Below are positions 33,547 through 42,526 of a DNA stretch of 64,000 nucleotides, one piece after another. Every line of letters begins with the position of its first letter. The stretch's first letter is position 1. The notes beneath the pieces are model-generated. The model saw nothing but the letters and a program-made list of their open reading frames with translations, had not been told where the DNA came from and made no database searches. The translations under genes and the position numbers were made by a program. Origin of the DNA: G965276765 sp965276825 (GTDB taxonomy: Bacteria > Actinomycetota > Acidimicrobiia > Acidimicrobiales > Palsa-688); assembly GCA_965276825.1 (NCBI GenBank), contig OZ255630.1:3534001-3598000 (forward strand), given 5' to 3'.

Positions 33547-34239
33547 TCAGGGGGCAGGTTCAGCGGGTCGGAGGGGAACGGGGGGCAGGTCGACGGCGGC
33601 GGCCAGCAGCTCGTGGTAGCGCCTGCGGGGGATGGCGACGGCGCCGAGGGACGCCAGGTGGTCCGTGGCCCACTGGACGTCCAGCAGCACGCCGCCGCCG
33701 GCGCGCAGCCGTTCGACGAGGCCGACCAGGGCCGCCTTCGACGCGTCGCGGCGATGGTGGAACATCGACTCGCCGGCGAACAGCCCGCCGACGCCCACGC
33801 CGTAGAGCCCCCCGGCCAGGCCGTCGGCGTCCCACGCCTCCACGCTGTGCGCCCAGCCCATGCGGTGCAGGCGGCGGTAGGCGTCGGCGACGGACCGGTT
33901 GATCCACGCGCCCGGCCTGGACCGGTCGGCGCAGGCGTCGACGACCGCCTCGAAGGCGGTGTCGACCCGGATCTCGTACCGACCGGTCGACCGGCGCAGC
34001 GACCGGCTGACGACCAGGCCGTCGAGGGGGATGACGCCGCGGGGATCCGGTGACCACCAGCCCAAGGTGCGGCGACCGACGGGCATGGGGAACATCCCCG
34101 CCCGGTAGGCAGCGACGAGGGTGGCGGGATCGAGGTCCGCGCCGGTCGCGACCAGCTCCTGGTCGCCTGCGGCCGCCTCGATGACGTGCACGTCGGTGGG
34201 GAACACCCACCGACTCGGGGGCACGGGTTCGGGCGCCAT
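33547..34239 (-). CDS. aat: Leucyl/phenylalanyl-tRNA-protein transferase
   Basis: 230 residues. The family motifs are clear: AAYRAGMFPM, LGWWSPDPRGVIPLDG, RPGAWINRSVADAYRRLH, GWAHSVEAWD, GGLYGVGVGGLFAGESMFH and LLDVQWATDHLASLGAVAIPRR. It adds Leu or Phe to proteins with basic N-termini, feeding them to ClpS/ClpAP. It has the usual length. ATG 34239. Not in an operon. Confidence 0.93.
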   Translation of the reverse strand: MAPEPVPPSRWVFPTDVHVIEAAAGDQELVATGADLDPATLVAAYRAGMFPMPVGRRTLGWWSPDPRGVIPLDGLVVSRSLRRSTGRYEIRVDTAFEAVVDACADRSRPGAWINRSVADAYRRLHRMGWAHSVEAWDADGLAGGLYGVGVGGLFAGESMFHHRRDASKAALVGLVERLRAGGGVLLDVQWATDHLASLGAVAIPRRRYHELLAAAVDLPPVPLRPAEPAP

Positions 34240-34324
34240 GGCCGGAGCGTAAGCCGGGCGCCTGCTCCGGATGCACCTGGGAATCTCCGCTACAGATCTC
34301 AGGACCGTTGCCCGATATTCCGTC

Positions 34325-35035
34325 ATGGCCCGTCTCGTCGTCGCCGGCCGCCGCCCCCGCGGCAAGGCCGTGCGCCTGGCTCTCCCGCTCGCCCTGGCGG
34401 CGGTCGCCGGCGCCATGTGGGCCCTCCCGAGCGCCGGAGCAGCGGCCTCCGCGGACCCCGCCGGCCGGGCGGTCGCCGTGACGGCCGCCTCCTCCCGCGC
34501 CGAGTCGCTGGTGGTGGCGCGCCGGCCGTCGCCCTCCGCCCCCGTCCCCTCCGCTCCCGTTGCGGCCGCACCGGCCGTGGCCCGACCGCTGACGGCCACC
34601 CCGACGAGCGCGTTCAGGGCCGCTCGGTCCGGCGTGGCGCCGCGACATGCCGTCCGGCACCCCCACGTCGTCCGGCACCCCCACGTCGTCCGGCACCCCC
34701 ACGTCGTCCGGCACCGGCCGGTCGCCCAGGTGGCGCAGGCCTCCCCGGCGGCGGCCGTGATCGCGGCGGTGCCGTCGGGGTACGGCTGCGGTGACGCCCT
34801 CGCCTACCTCCAGGCCCACGCCGCCCCGGGCTTCACCTTCGCCTGCCCCGGGTACTCCGACGGTCGCCAGGCCATGACCTGCATCAACGTGGCCGGCCTG
34901 TGCGCCGGCCAGCACCTCATCGCCATCACCGTCCCGTGCCAGGCGGCCTACATGAACGAGGCCTCCAACTCCTGGGTGCTCACCGGCCGGGCCAGCGCCC
35001 CGATCGACCCCTACGGGTACTGCCACACGACCTGA
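34325..35035 (+). CDS. Secreted Cys-rich protein with His/Val repeat
   Basis: 236 residues from ATG 34325. A positively charged N-terminus and hydrophobic segment (LALPLALAAVAGAMWALPSA) form a signal peptide with a likely AxA cleavage site. The mature protein has a Ser/Ala/Pro linker, three copies of RHPHVV, and a C-terminal domain with six Cys (GYGCGDAL, FACPGY, MTCINV, GLCAG, VPCQAAY, GYCH) that probably form disulfides. The domain looks like one shared by unnamed actinobacterial secreted proteins. Function unknown. Confidence 0.65.
   Translation: MARLVVAGRRPRGKAVRLALPLALAAVAGAMWALPSAGAAASADPAGRAVAVTAASSRAESLVVARRPSPSAPVPSAPVAAAPAVARPLTATPTSAFRAARSGVAPRHAVRHPHVVRHPHVVRHPHVVRHRPVAQVAQASPAAAVIAAVPSGYGCGDALAYLQAHAAPGFTFACPGYSDGRQAMTCINVAGLCAGQHLIAITVPCQAAYMNEASNSWVLTGRASAPIDPYGYCHTT
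34658..34711 (+). repeat. 18-bp tandem repeat, three copies
   Basis: CACCCCCACGTCGTCCGG is repeated three times exactly, encoding HPHVVR. In-frame, so copy number may vary without loss of the protein. Confidence 0.9.
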
Positions 35036-35088
35036 GATCGGCCTCCCGGGGCGCAGGCCGGATGGGCGCCCCGGTACTGTCACGGACG

Positions 35089-36645
35089 ATGTCCGAGCAC
35101 CCGATGACCGAACGCCTCGAGGACCTGGCCCGTCGCAAGGAGGCCGCCCTCCACGCCGGCGCCCCCCACGCGGTCGAACGTCAGCACGCCAAAGGCAAGA
35201 TGACGGCCAGGGAGCGGGTCGACTACCTGCTCGACGACGGCTCGTTCCAGGAGCTCGACATGCTGGCGCGCACGCGCGCCCCCGGTCTCCCCGACGACAG
35301 GCGCCCCTACACCGACGGCGTCATCACCGGCTTCGGGACGGTGGCGGGGCGCAGGATCTGCGTGTTCAGCCAGGACTTCACGGTCAACGGGGGCTCGCTC
35401 GGCGAGGTCTTCGGCGAGAAGGTCCACAAGATCATGGATCTGGCCTCCAGCCTGGGCGTGCCCATGGTGGGCATCAACGACGGCGGGGGCGCCCGGGTGC
35501 AGGAGGGCGTGGTCGGGCTCCACTACTTCGGGGGCATCTTCAAGCGCAACGCCGACTCGTCGGGGGTGATCCCCCAGATCAGCGTGATCATGGGCTCGTG
35601 CGCCGGGGGCGCGGTCTACAGCCCGGCCATGACCGACTTCATCTTCATGGTCCGCGAGACCTCCCAGATGTTCATCACCGGCCCCGACGTGGTCAAGACC
35701 GTGACCGGTGAGGAGGTGACCCTCGAGCAGCTCGGTGGGGCCATGACCCACGCCACCAAGTCGGGGGTGGCGACCTTCGTGGCCGCCGACGAGAAGTCCT
35801 GCCTCGACGAGGTCAGGTACCTGCTCGGGTTCCTCCCCTCCAACAACCTGGAGGAGCCGCCGCAGGTCGAGACCGGTGACGACCCGACGCGCTCGACGCC
35901 CGAGCTGCGGGCGCTGATCCCACCGAGCCCCAACCAGCCCTACGACATGAAGAAGGTCGTCGCCGCGGTGGTCGACGACGGCGACTTCGTCGAGTACCAC
36001 GCCATGTGGGCCATGAACCTGGTGTGCGGCTTCGCCCGCATCGACGGCCACGTGGTGGGCGTCGTCGGCAACCAGCCGCAGGTCCTCGCCGGCGTCCTCG
36101 ACATCGAGAGCTCGGAGAAGGGGGCCCGCTTCGTGCGGACCTGCGACAGCTTCAACATCCCCCTCGTCACCTTCGTCGACGTGCCCGGCTTCATGCCCGG
36201 CACCGACCAGGAGTACGGCGGGATCATCCGCCACGGCGCCAAGCTGCTCTACGCCTACTGCGAGGCGACGGTCCCGAGGATCCAGGTCATCACCAGGAAG
36301 GCCTACGGCGGGGCCTACGTGGTGATGAACTCCAAGAGCATCGGCGCCGACCTGGCCTACGCCTGGCCGTCGGCCGAGCTGGCGGTGATGGGCCCGCAGG
36401 GCGCCGTCGACATCGTCTACCGCAGGGAGCTGGCCGAGGCGGCCGATCCGGCGGCCAGGAGGGCCGAGCTGGTCGACGAGTACACCGAGAAGTTCGCCAA
36501 CCCCTACCTGGCCGCCGAGCGGGGCTACGTCGACGACGTGATCGACCCGGCCGATACGAGGACCGTGCTGGCCGCCAGCCTCGGGCTGCTGCGCTCCAAG
36601 CGCGAGGAGCTGCCGAAGCGCAAGCACGGCAACGTGCCGCTGTGA
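35089..36645 (+). CDS. pccB: Acyl-CoA (propionyl-CoA) carboxylase beta subunit
   Basis: 518 residues, the carboxyltransferase. The crotonase-like halves show HAKGKMTARERVDYLLDDGS, SLGVPMVGINDGGGARVQEG, VIMGSCAGGAVYSPAMTDF with GPDVVKTVTGEEV in the N half, and GVVGNQPQVLAGVLDIESS, FVDVPGFMPGTDQEYGGIIR and KAYGGAYVVMNSK in the C half. It transfers CO2 from biotin to propionyl-CoA (possibly acetyl-CoA). The alpha/biotin subunit is not in this window. Coupled to the epsilon-like gene by GTGA. Confidence 0.93.
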   Translation: MSEHPMTERLEDLARRKEAALHAGAPHAVERQHAKGKMTARERVDYLLDDGSFQELDMLARTRAPGLPDDRRPYTDGVITGFGTVAGRRICVFSQDFTVNGGSLGEVFGEKVHKIMDLASSLGVPMVGINDGGGARVQEGVVGLHYFGGIFKRNADSSGVIPQISVIMGSCAGGAVYSPAMTDFIFMVRETSQMFITGPDVVKTVTGEEVTLEQLGGAMTHATKSGVATFVAADEKSCLDEVRYLLGFLPSNNLEEPPQVETGDDPTRSTPELRALIPPSPNQPYDMKKVVAAVVDDGDFVEYHAMWAMNLVCGFARIDGHVVGVVGNQPQVLAGVLDIESSEKGARFVRTCDSFNIPLVTFVDVPGFMPGTDQEYGGIIRHGAKLLYAYCEATVPRIQVITRKAYGGAYVVMNSKSIGADLAYAWPSAELAVMGPQGAVDIVYRRELAEAADPAARRAELVDEYTEKFANPYLAAERGYVDDVIDPADTRTVLAASLGLLRSKREELPKRKHGNVPL

Positions 36646-36869
36646 ATCCGGACGCGCGGCCCGCGCACCACGTCGTCGGCGGGGGCGCCCCGAGCGTCGA
36701 GGAGGCCGTCGCCATCGCCGTCGCCGTCGAGGCCCTCTGGCCCCGCCCGGTGGCCGCGACGGAGGCGGCCGTGGAGGCGCCCTCCTTGCGCTGGCGGTTC
36801 TCGGGCCGGTGGTGGACCCGGTCGACGATCAGCCGGCGGGACCGTCCGTGGGTCGGCCCGACCCGCTGA
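36642..36869 (+). CDS. Acyl-CoA carboxylase epsilon-like subunit
   Basis: 75 residues. The GTG overlaps the pccB stop. The short VVGGGAPSVEEAVAIAVAVE helix followed by a Trp/Arg-rich end (WWTRSTISRRDRPWVG) matches the small epsilon subunits of actinobacterial acyl-CoA carboxylases, which stabilise the carboxyltransferase complex. Sequence conservation is low in that family, so the call rests on position and size. The 3' 41 bases overlap the end of the ecm pseudogene on the other strand. Confidence 0.65.
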   Translation: MNPDARPAHHVVGGGAPSVEEAVAIAVAVEALWPRPVAATEAAVEAPSLRWRFSGRWWTRSTISRRDRPWVGPTR

Positions 36870-38766
36870 GCAGCCCGGCCTCGACCGCTCCGCTCCTGGT
36901 CAGGTCCCCATTACCCCCAATCTGTGGATCAATCTGTGGATTGAGGGTCCGAGACGTGTGCGTATCTCCGGCGGCCGCCGACCGTTTCCGCCTCGGTGGC
37001 CGAATCCGCTCGGCCGTGCGCAGGGCGGCCAGCTCGACCATGATCTGCTCCAGGCGGAAATCCTTGGGGGTGTAGACGGCGGCGACCCCCGACGCCCGCA
37101 GCGCGACTTCGTCCGCTGCGGGGATGATCCCGCCCACGATGACCGGTGCGTCGACCCCGGCTCGGGCGAGGAGGGCGACGGTCTCGGCCACCAACTGGAG
37201 GTGGGAGCCCGAGAGGATCGACAGCCCGACGAGATCCACGTCCTCGTCCCTGGCCACGGCGGCGATCTGGGCGGGGGCCTGGCGGATGCCCTGGTAGATG
37301 ACCTCGAAGCCCGTGTCGCGGGCCGCCACGGCGATCTGCTCGGCGCCGTTGGAGTGGCCGTCGAGTCCCGGCTTGGCGACGAGGAACCGGGGCGGCGAGC
37401 CGTGCTCGGCGGTGTGGGGGGGGGCCACGGCCCGCCTCGGTGTGGCGAGGTCTCCGCCAGGAGCGGCCGCCGCGCCACGGACCCCGGTGGCCGCCCGGCA
37501 GTCGCCCCAGAGATCACGGAGGGTGCCAGCCCACTCGCCGACGGTGCCCCCGGCGTGAGCCAGGGCGATGGTGGCGGGCATCACGTTGGCGTCGGACTCC
37601 GCGACGCGACGCAGGTCGTCGACGGCCCGCCGCAGGGGCGTCGGGTCACGCACCGTCCGCCACGCCTCCACATCCTCGACGAGGGCCGCTCCAACGGCGG
37701 GATCGACCCGGAGGACGGCCCCCTCACCCCCGAGCGGTGAGACGTCGCCCTCCTCGAAGCGGTTGACCCCCACCACGGTGAGCTCCCCGGCCTCGATCCG
37801 CCGGGTCCGCTCCGACTGGGATGCCACCAGCCTGGCCTTCATCTCCTCGATGGCGTCGAAGGCGCCCCCGATGGTGAGGATGTCGTCGAGCTCGGCGGTG
37901 GCTGCCTCGGCCAGCTCGGCGGTCCTGGCCTCGATGACGTGGGAGCCGGCGAAGAGCTCGTTGACCTGCACGCCGTAGCGGAAGGGGCGCAACGCCGGGT
38001 CGGTGACGCCGTAGCGCTCGGCCGCGATGCGATCCCAGAGCGCGGTGAAGGCCCGCATCTTGCAGACCTCGTCGACGAAGCGGATGCCGGCGTCGCAGAA
38101 GAAGGAGATGCGCCCGACCACCGCGGGCAGCTCGTCGGGCGTGACCTGGCCCGACTCCCTGACGGCGTCGAGCACCGCGATTTGCGGTGGCCAGGGCGAA
38201 GGCCAGCTCCTGGACCGGGGTCGCGCCCGCCTCCTGGAGGTGGTAGCTGCAGACGTTGATCGGGTTCCACCTGGGCGCGTGGCGGACCGCCCACGCGATG
38301 GTGTCGACGGTCAGGCGGCGGCTCGGGCCAGGCGGGAAGATGTAGGTGCCTCGCGACAGCTACTCCTTGACGATGTCGTTCTGGGTGGTGCCGGTGAGCG
38401 CGGTGGCGGGCACGGCGCGGTCCTCGGCGTTGGCCACATAGAGACCGAGGAGCCAGGCGGCCGTGGCGTTGATGGTCATCGAGGTGTTCATCGACTCGGC
38501 CGGGATCCCGTCGAGCAGGGCGGCCATGTGCCCGAGGTGCACGACCGGGACCCCGACCTTGCCGACCTCCCCGGACGCCTCGGGGGCATCGGGGTCGTAT
38601 CCGGTCTGAGTCGGCAGGTCGAAGGCGATCGACAGCACCGTCTGGCCCCTGCCAGGTTGGCGCGGTACAACGCGTTGGACGCGGCCGCGCTCGAGTGGCC
38701 GGAGTAGGTCCGCATCACCCAGGGACGGTCGGGCACCCGCTGCCCCGCAGCGGCCGGCTCGCTCAT
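36829..38766 (-). pseudogene. ecm: Ethylmalonyl-CoA mutase (MeaA-type), multiply disrupted
   Basis: B12-dependent mutase gene in pieces. From ATG 38766: DRPWVMRTYSGHSSAAASNA, then a lost base near 38651 shifts the frame; GQTVLSIAFDLPTQTGYD continues to NDIVKE and a TAG at 38360-38362 where Tyr is expected; LSRGTYIFPP and NVCSYHLQEAGATPVQE follow; an added base at 38181-38183 shifts again; RISFFCDAGIRFVDEVCK leads to GVQVN, where about 70 residues are missing (junction near 37960) before GSHVIEA. The B12 domain has KPGLDGHSNGAEQ, LSILSGSH and YTPKDF, which mark Ecm rather than methylmalonyl-CoA mutase. Not expected to be active. Confidence 0.85.
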
Positions 38767-38936
38767 GCGCCTCGTGATCGCACGACCGCCAGCGGCGGTC
38801 GCCGGGGGAGGGGAGTGCCGACGGCTGGCTAGCATGCCCGACCGGAGAAGGGGACACCCCGGGGTGTCGGCGGGTCGTCGCGCAACGCGCGGTTGCCCGC
38901 CGCCACCGCCGGGCCGCGAGGACGACCCAGGAGCCC

Positions 38937-39671
38937 ATGACCGCCAGCGAGATCCCCGAGCCCCTCTCCCCGGTGACCGCGCACCCAGGCCCGCTGGCCC
39001 TCGTCGGGGGCGACGAGTGGACCGAAGGGTGCACCTTCGACGCCGAGCTGTGGGAGGCATCGGGCCGCGCCGAGGTGCTCGTGCTGCCGACCGCGGCGGC
39101 CTACGAGCACCCCGAGCGGGCCGTGGAGACCGCCACCCGCTGGTTCGCCACCTTCGGCGCCTCCGTCCGCGGTCTCATGGTCCTCGCCAGGCCCGACGCC
39201 GAGGACCAGGCCAACGCCGCCGCCGTGGCCGCCGCCCGCTTCATCTACCTGGGCGGAGGCTCACCCCTCCACCTCCGCTCCGTGCTCAAGGACTCGGCCG
39301 TCTGGATCGCGCTGGTCGCCGCCTGGCAGCGCGGTGCCGTCGTCGCCGGCTCGAGCGCAGGGGCCATGGTCCTCGGCGACCCGATGGTGGATCCCCGAGG
39401 CGGGGCGCTCACCCTCGGGCTCGGGCTGCTCCCCGGTCTGGCCGTGCTGCCTCACGCCGATTCGCTGTCGCCGGAGAAGTCGCACCGCAGTCTCAGGTTG
39501 GCGACCGCCGATGTCACCATCGCCGCCGTTTCGGAGGGCACCGCCTTGATCCGCGAGGGGAATGGCACGTGGCGTGTCATGGGTGCGGGTGGTGTCGACC
39601 TGTGGGGCGAAACGGGCGCCCTGGACCTCTACGCGCTGGCGCAGCGCCTGGCTGGTTCAGGAGCCCCGTAG
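38937..39671 (+). CDS. S51-like peptidase (type 1 glutamine-amidotransferase-like)
   Basis: 244 residues. It has the peptidase E/cyanophycinase core: GPLALVGGDEW, VLVLPTAAAYEHPE, ARFIYLGGGSPLHLRSVL, and the nucleophile elbow VVAGSSAGAMVLGD with catalytic Ser. PHADSLSPEKSHRSL could supply the His. Substrate unknown; full cyanophycinase is longer. Divergent from the ecm pseudogene. Confidence 0.82.
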   Translation: MTASEIPEPLSPVTAHPGPLALVGGDEWTEGCTFDAELWEASGRAEVLVLPTAAAYEHPERAVETATRWFATFGASVRGLMVLARPDAEDQANAAAVAAARFIYLGGGSPLHLRSVLKDSAVWIALVAAWQRGAVVAGSSAGAMVLGDPMVDPRGGALTLGLGLLPGLAVLPHADSLSPEKSHRSLRLATADVTIAAVSEGTALIREGNGTWRVMGAGGVDLWGETGALDLYALAQRLAGSGAP

Positions 39672-39874
39672 CTGACGCGAGACTCGTCAGTCCGGCCCCG
39701 ACGGAAGTCGCTCGCCAAAGAGGAAAGTCGCAATAGCAGTAGCGAAAATACCGGCTTCGCTAGGCATTCCGCACGACCTCGAGCCGGACGGGACTCGAGG
39801 TCTCTTTCGCTCGCCCATCACGCAAGCGAGCCGAGGTCGCCTGCGACCTCCTTATTCGGGAACCTTCCGCGTGT

Positions 39875-40731
39875 TCAGTGACCGGCGGCCGTCTTCGTGG
39901 CCACGAAGTTGTGGAACAGGGCGGCCGAGGCCTCCCCGGGCTCAACTCGGCGCCCCTCGTTGCTCCAGATCGACCGGACCTCGAGGCCGGCGACGGCCAG
40001 CTCCTGGACCTGGTAGGCGACGGTGCAGTATGGATGAGCAGGCCGAAGTGATGGGCGGCCAACGGTGCGATCCCCCAGTCGCCGTGGTCCTCGCTTCGCT
40101 GGCGGTTGTGGCGCCAGTTGAGCAGCGACTGGGGGAGCCCGGGCAGCGTCCTCGGTAGGACGGTCATTACCTTGAGGGCGCGAAAGAGGGATCCACGGGA
40201 GGGATCCGTGGCCGTGCCCACCCGCCAGGGCACTTCTCCGTAGGCATTGCCGTCCTTGTTCATCGTGGAGAGGATGAGGAGACCGCCGGGTCTGAGCACT
40301 CGGGCGAGCTCGTTGAGGACCAGCGCCCGGTCGACGTGGGAGACGGCGTCGATCCCGTTGCAGCTGAAGACGACGAGATCGAACCACCTGTCGGTGAAGT
40401 CACCGAGCAACCTCGCATCCCCGAGGCGGATGTCGACGTCTGGATGGTTCTGTCGCGCCAAGTCGACCATCTCCGGTGTGTAGTCGATGGCGACGTAACG
40501 ATCCGACAGCAATCGGAGCAGCCAGGTCGTACGCCCGGCGCCTACGCCCACGTCGAGGATCCGGCCGCCACGGACCTCGTCGGCCAAGGACATGACGGCG
40601 TTGCGCTCGCCCTTGTCGGTCCAGGCGTCGGCCCCTGCGAACGCCGGAGCCCACCGGACCCACGTGCGGCGATTCGTCGACTCGACTGCTGCGGCGTTGG
40701 GGTCGTCTACACCAGGCTTTGGAGACGCCAC
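39875..40731 (-). pseudogene. SAM-dependent methyltransferase with a frameshift
   Basis: A class I methyltransferase: NRRTWVRWAPAFAGADAW, SAM site ILDVGVGAGRTTWLL, VAIDYTPEMVDLARQ, WFDLVVFSCNGIDAV and LARVLRPGGLLILSTMN. At about 40030 the frame ends its sense; the next frame continues CTVAYQVQELAVAGLEVRSI to TGA at 39875. One base inserted (CATACTGC to CATTACTGC on the minus strand) would join HFGLLIHYCTVAYQ. Start is uncertain (GTG 40731 or 40797). Substrate unknown. Next, 39672-39874 holds no supported gene. Confidence 0.65.
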
Positions 40732-40801
40732 CGACGAACATGGCACGTGGTCGTCGGCCGTGGACGGGCGGCGAAGGGGCCAACCGCGAGGGCGCACAGC
40801 G

Positions 40802-41356
40802 TCAGTCGGCTTCGGTGATGGTCACAGACTCGATGGTGACGGACTCCTTCGGGGTGCCCGAGCCGGTGCCGATGGCGTCGATGACGGCCACCACGTCGAG
40901 GCCCTTGACGACCTGTCCGAACAGTGCGTACTGAGGCGGCAGGCGCACGCCCTGGGGCCCGGAGATGACGAAGAACTGGCTGCCGTTCGTGTTCGGGCCG
41001 GCGTTGGCCATGGCCAACGAGCCGAGCTCGTACCGGCCGGATTCGGGTAGCTCGTCGGAGAAGCGGTAGCCGGGTCCGCCGCGCCCGGTGCCCGTCGGGT
41101 CACCGCCCTGGAGGACGAAGCCGGGAATGACGCGGTGGAACACGATGCCGTCGAAGTAGTGGTAGCGGGCGAGCACGACGAAGTTGTTGACCGTCACCGG
41201 CGAGGCGATCGGGTCCAAGGCGATGACCATCGTGCCCTTCGAGGTCACCATCTCGGCGCTGTAGCGCTTGGCCGGGTCGATGCACATGGGCGGCGGCCCG
41301 TCGAAGGTCTGCTGCTTGAGGCTGGATCCGTCGGGGTTGGGGCAGGGGGTCGCCAT
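40802..41356 (-). CDS. Cyclophilin-type peptidyl-prolyl isomerase, soluble
   Basis: 184 residues. Cyclophilin motifs: FDGIVFHRVIPGFVLQGGDP, MANAGPNTNGSQFFVISG and FGQVVKGLDVV. It lacks a signal peptide and has an N-terminal extension with two Cys (ATPCPNPDG, MCIDPAKRY) also seen in its neighbour. It catalyses prolyl cis-trans isomerisation in protein folding. Tandem with the membrane-anchored paralogue 56 bp upstream. Confidence 0.9.
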   Translation of the reverse strand: MATPCPNPDGSSLKQQTFDGPPPMCIDPAKRYSAEMVTSKGTMVIALDPIASPVTVNNFVVLARYHYFDGIVFHRVIPGFVLQGGDPTGTGRGGPGYRFSDELPESGRYELGSLAMANAGPNTNGSQFFVISGPQGVRLPPQYALFGQVVKGLDVVAVIDAIGTGSGTPKESVTIESVTITEAD

Positions 41357-41412
41357 GACGCCGCTCCTCGGGTTGCGGCGACGCGCAGGGCGCCACCTGG
41401 ATGGTGGGACCG

Positions 41413-42435
41413 CTACTTGGCGGCAGACACGCTGATGCGAACCGAATCGATCTTGTAGAGGACCTTCGGGGGCACACCGTTGCCCGCCGAGTTGCCGCCG
41501 TCGTTGATCTTCTTGGCCACCGACAGTCCGGAGGTGACCTGACCGAAGTCGGCGTAGGTGGGGTGGCTGAGCGACTGACCGCCGTTGCCGATCACGATGA
41601 AGAACTGACTGCCTCCGCTGTGGGGGGAGCCGGTGTTGGCCATGGCGAAGGCGCCGTTGTCGTAGGACGCGATGGACTTCGGGTTCTCGTCGGCGATCGT
41701 GTAGCCGGGGCCGCCGCTCCCCGAGGCGGTCGGGTCTCCACCCTGGTCGACGAAGCCTGGGATGACACGGTGGAAGACGGTGCCGTCGAAGTAGTGGTAG
41801 CCGGCGAGGAACACGAAGTTGTCGACCGTCTGCGGCGCGTACTTGGGCAGCAGGGTGATCACGAAGGTCCCGGCGGTGGTGGTGAAGGTCGCCTTGTAGG
41901 TCTTCGAGGGGTCGATGCAGAAGGGGGGCGCCGAGGCGAACTTGGTGTAGCGGGGCGCAGAACCGTCGAGCTTGGGAAAGCCGACGCCGGTGGGGGCGGG
42001 CACGATGCTCACCGCGTTGCCGGAAGCCGCCACGGTCGTGGTGCTCGTCGCGGTTGCGCCCGATGTCGATCCGGTCATCGGCTTGGCGCAGGTGGGGCTG
42101 TGGGGAGGTGCGCTGCGGGCCACGAGATGGGCCTCGAGAGCGCTCAGCGACAACGGCTTCGACGAGGCCGCGGGGACGGTCGTGGTGCTCGTGGCCCCCG
42201 TCGTCGACGTGGTCCCCGGCAAGGTGGTCGGCGTCGAGGTCGCCACGTTGGTCGACTTCGACTTCGAGAAGGGGAAGGTGTGGCTGCTGTAGAGGGCCAG
42301 GAAGAGGGCGATGACCACGAAGATGGCCACCACGCCGCCTCGACGCAGGGTCCTGCGCCGCTCCTGCGCCTTGCGCAGCTCTGCCATCTTCGCCTGACGG
42401 GCAGCCTTATGACGGGCTCGCTTCTCGGTCGGCAC
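41413..42435 (-). CDS. Cyclophilin-type peptidyl-prolyl isomerase, membrane-anchored
   Basis: 340 residues. A very basic N-terminus (RARHKAARQAKMAELRK), one membrane helix (VVAIFVVIALFLALYS), then about 100 residues of Thr/Ser-rich linker, and a C-terminal cyclophilin domain: FDGTVFHRVIPGFVDQGGDP, MANTGSPHSGGSQFFIVIG, FGQVTSGLSVA. The linker suggests it reaches across the cell wall to fold exported proteins. Shares the CIDPSKTYKA segment with the soluble neighbour, so the pair arose by duplication. Confidence 0.9.
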   Translation of the reverse strand: MPTEKRARHKAARQAKMAELRKAQERRRTLRRGGVVAIFVVIALFLALYSSHTFPFSKSKSTNVATSTPTTLPGTTSTTGATSTTTVPAASSKPLSLSALEAHLVARSAPPHSPTCAKPMTGSTSGATATSTTTVAASGNAVSIVPAPTGVGFPKLDGSAPRYTKFASAPPFCIDPSKTYKATFTTTAGTFVITLLPKYAPQTVDNFVFLAGYHYFDGTVFHRVIPGFVDQGGDPTASGSGGPGYTIADENPKSIASYDNGAFAMANTGSPHSGGSQFFIVIGNGGQSLSHPTYADFGQVTSGLSVAKKINDGGNSAGNGVPPKVLYKIDSVRISVSAAK

Positions 42436-42526
42436 GGGCGCTCAACCTAGTCGGTCGCCGACGGACCGCCCCGGCGCCCAGCCCAGGTCGCGAAGAGGCT
42501 GGTAGAGCCGCTGATAACCTCCGAGT

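Noticed and set aside
35080..36627. 515-residue frame opposite pccB
   Set aside because: It has His/Val/Asp-rich shadow composition; pccB motifs are unambiguous on the plus strand.
36642..36869. Biotin carrier or mutase small subunit after pccB
   Set aside because: No MKM biotin motif and no B12 motif; the short helix with a Trp/Arg-rich end fits an epsilon-like subunit better.
36829..38766. Methylmalonyl-CoA mutase
   Set aside because: B12-domain wording (DGHSNGAEQ, LSILSGSH, YTPKDF) is that of ethylmalonyl-CoA mutase/MeaA.
42436..42526. Lysine riboswitch before lysC
   Set aside because: The gap is about 90 bp and shows no recognisable aptamer core.
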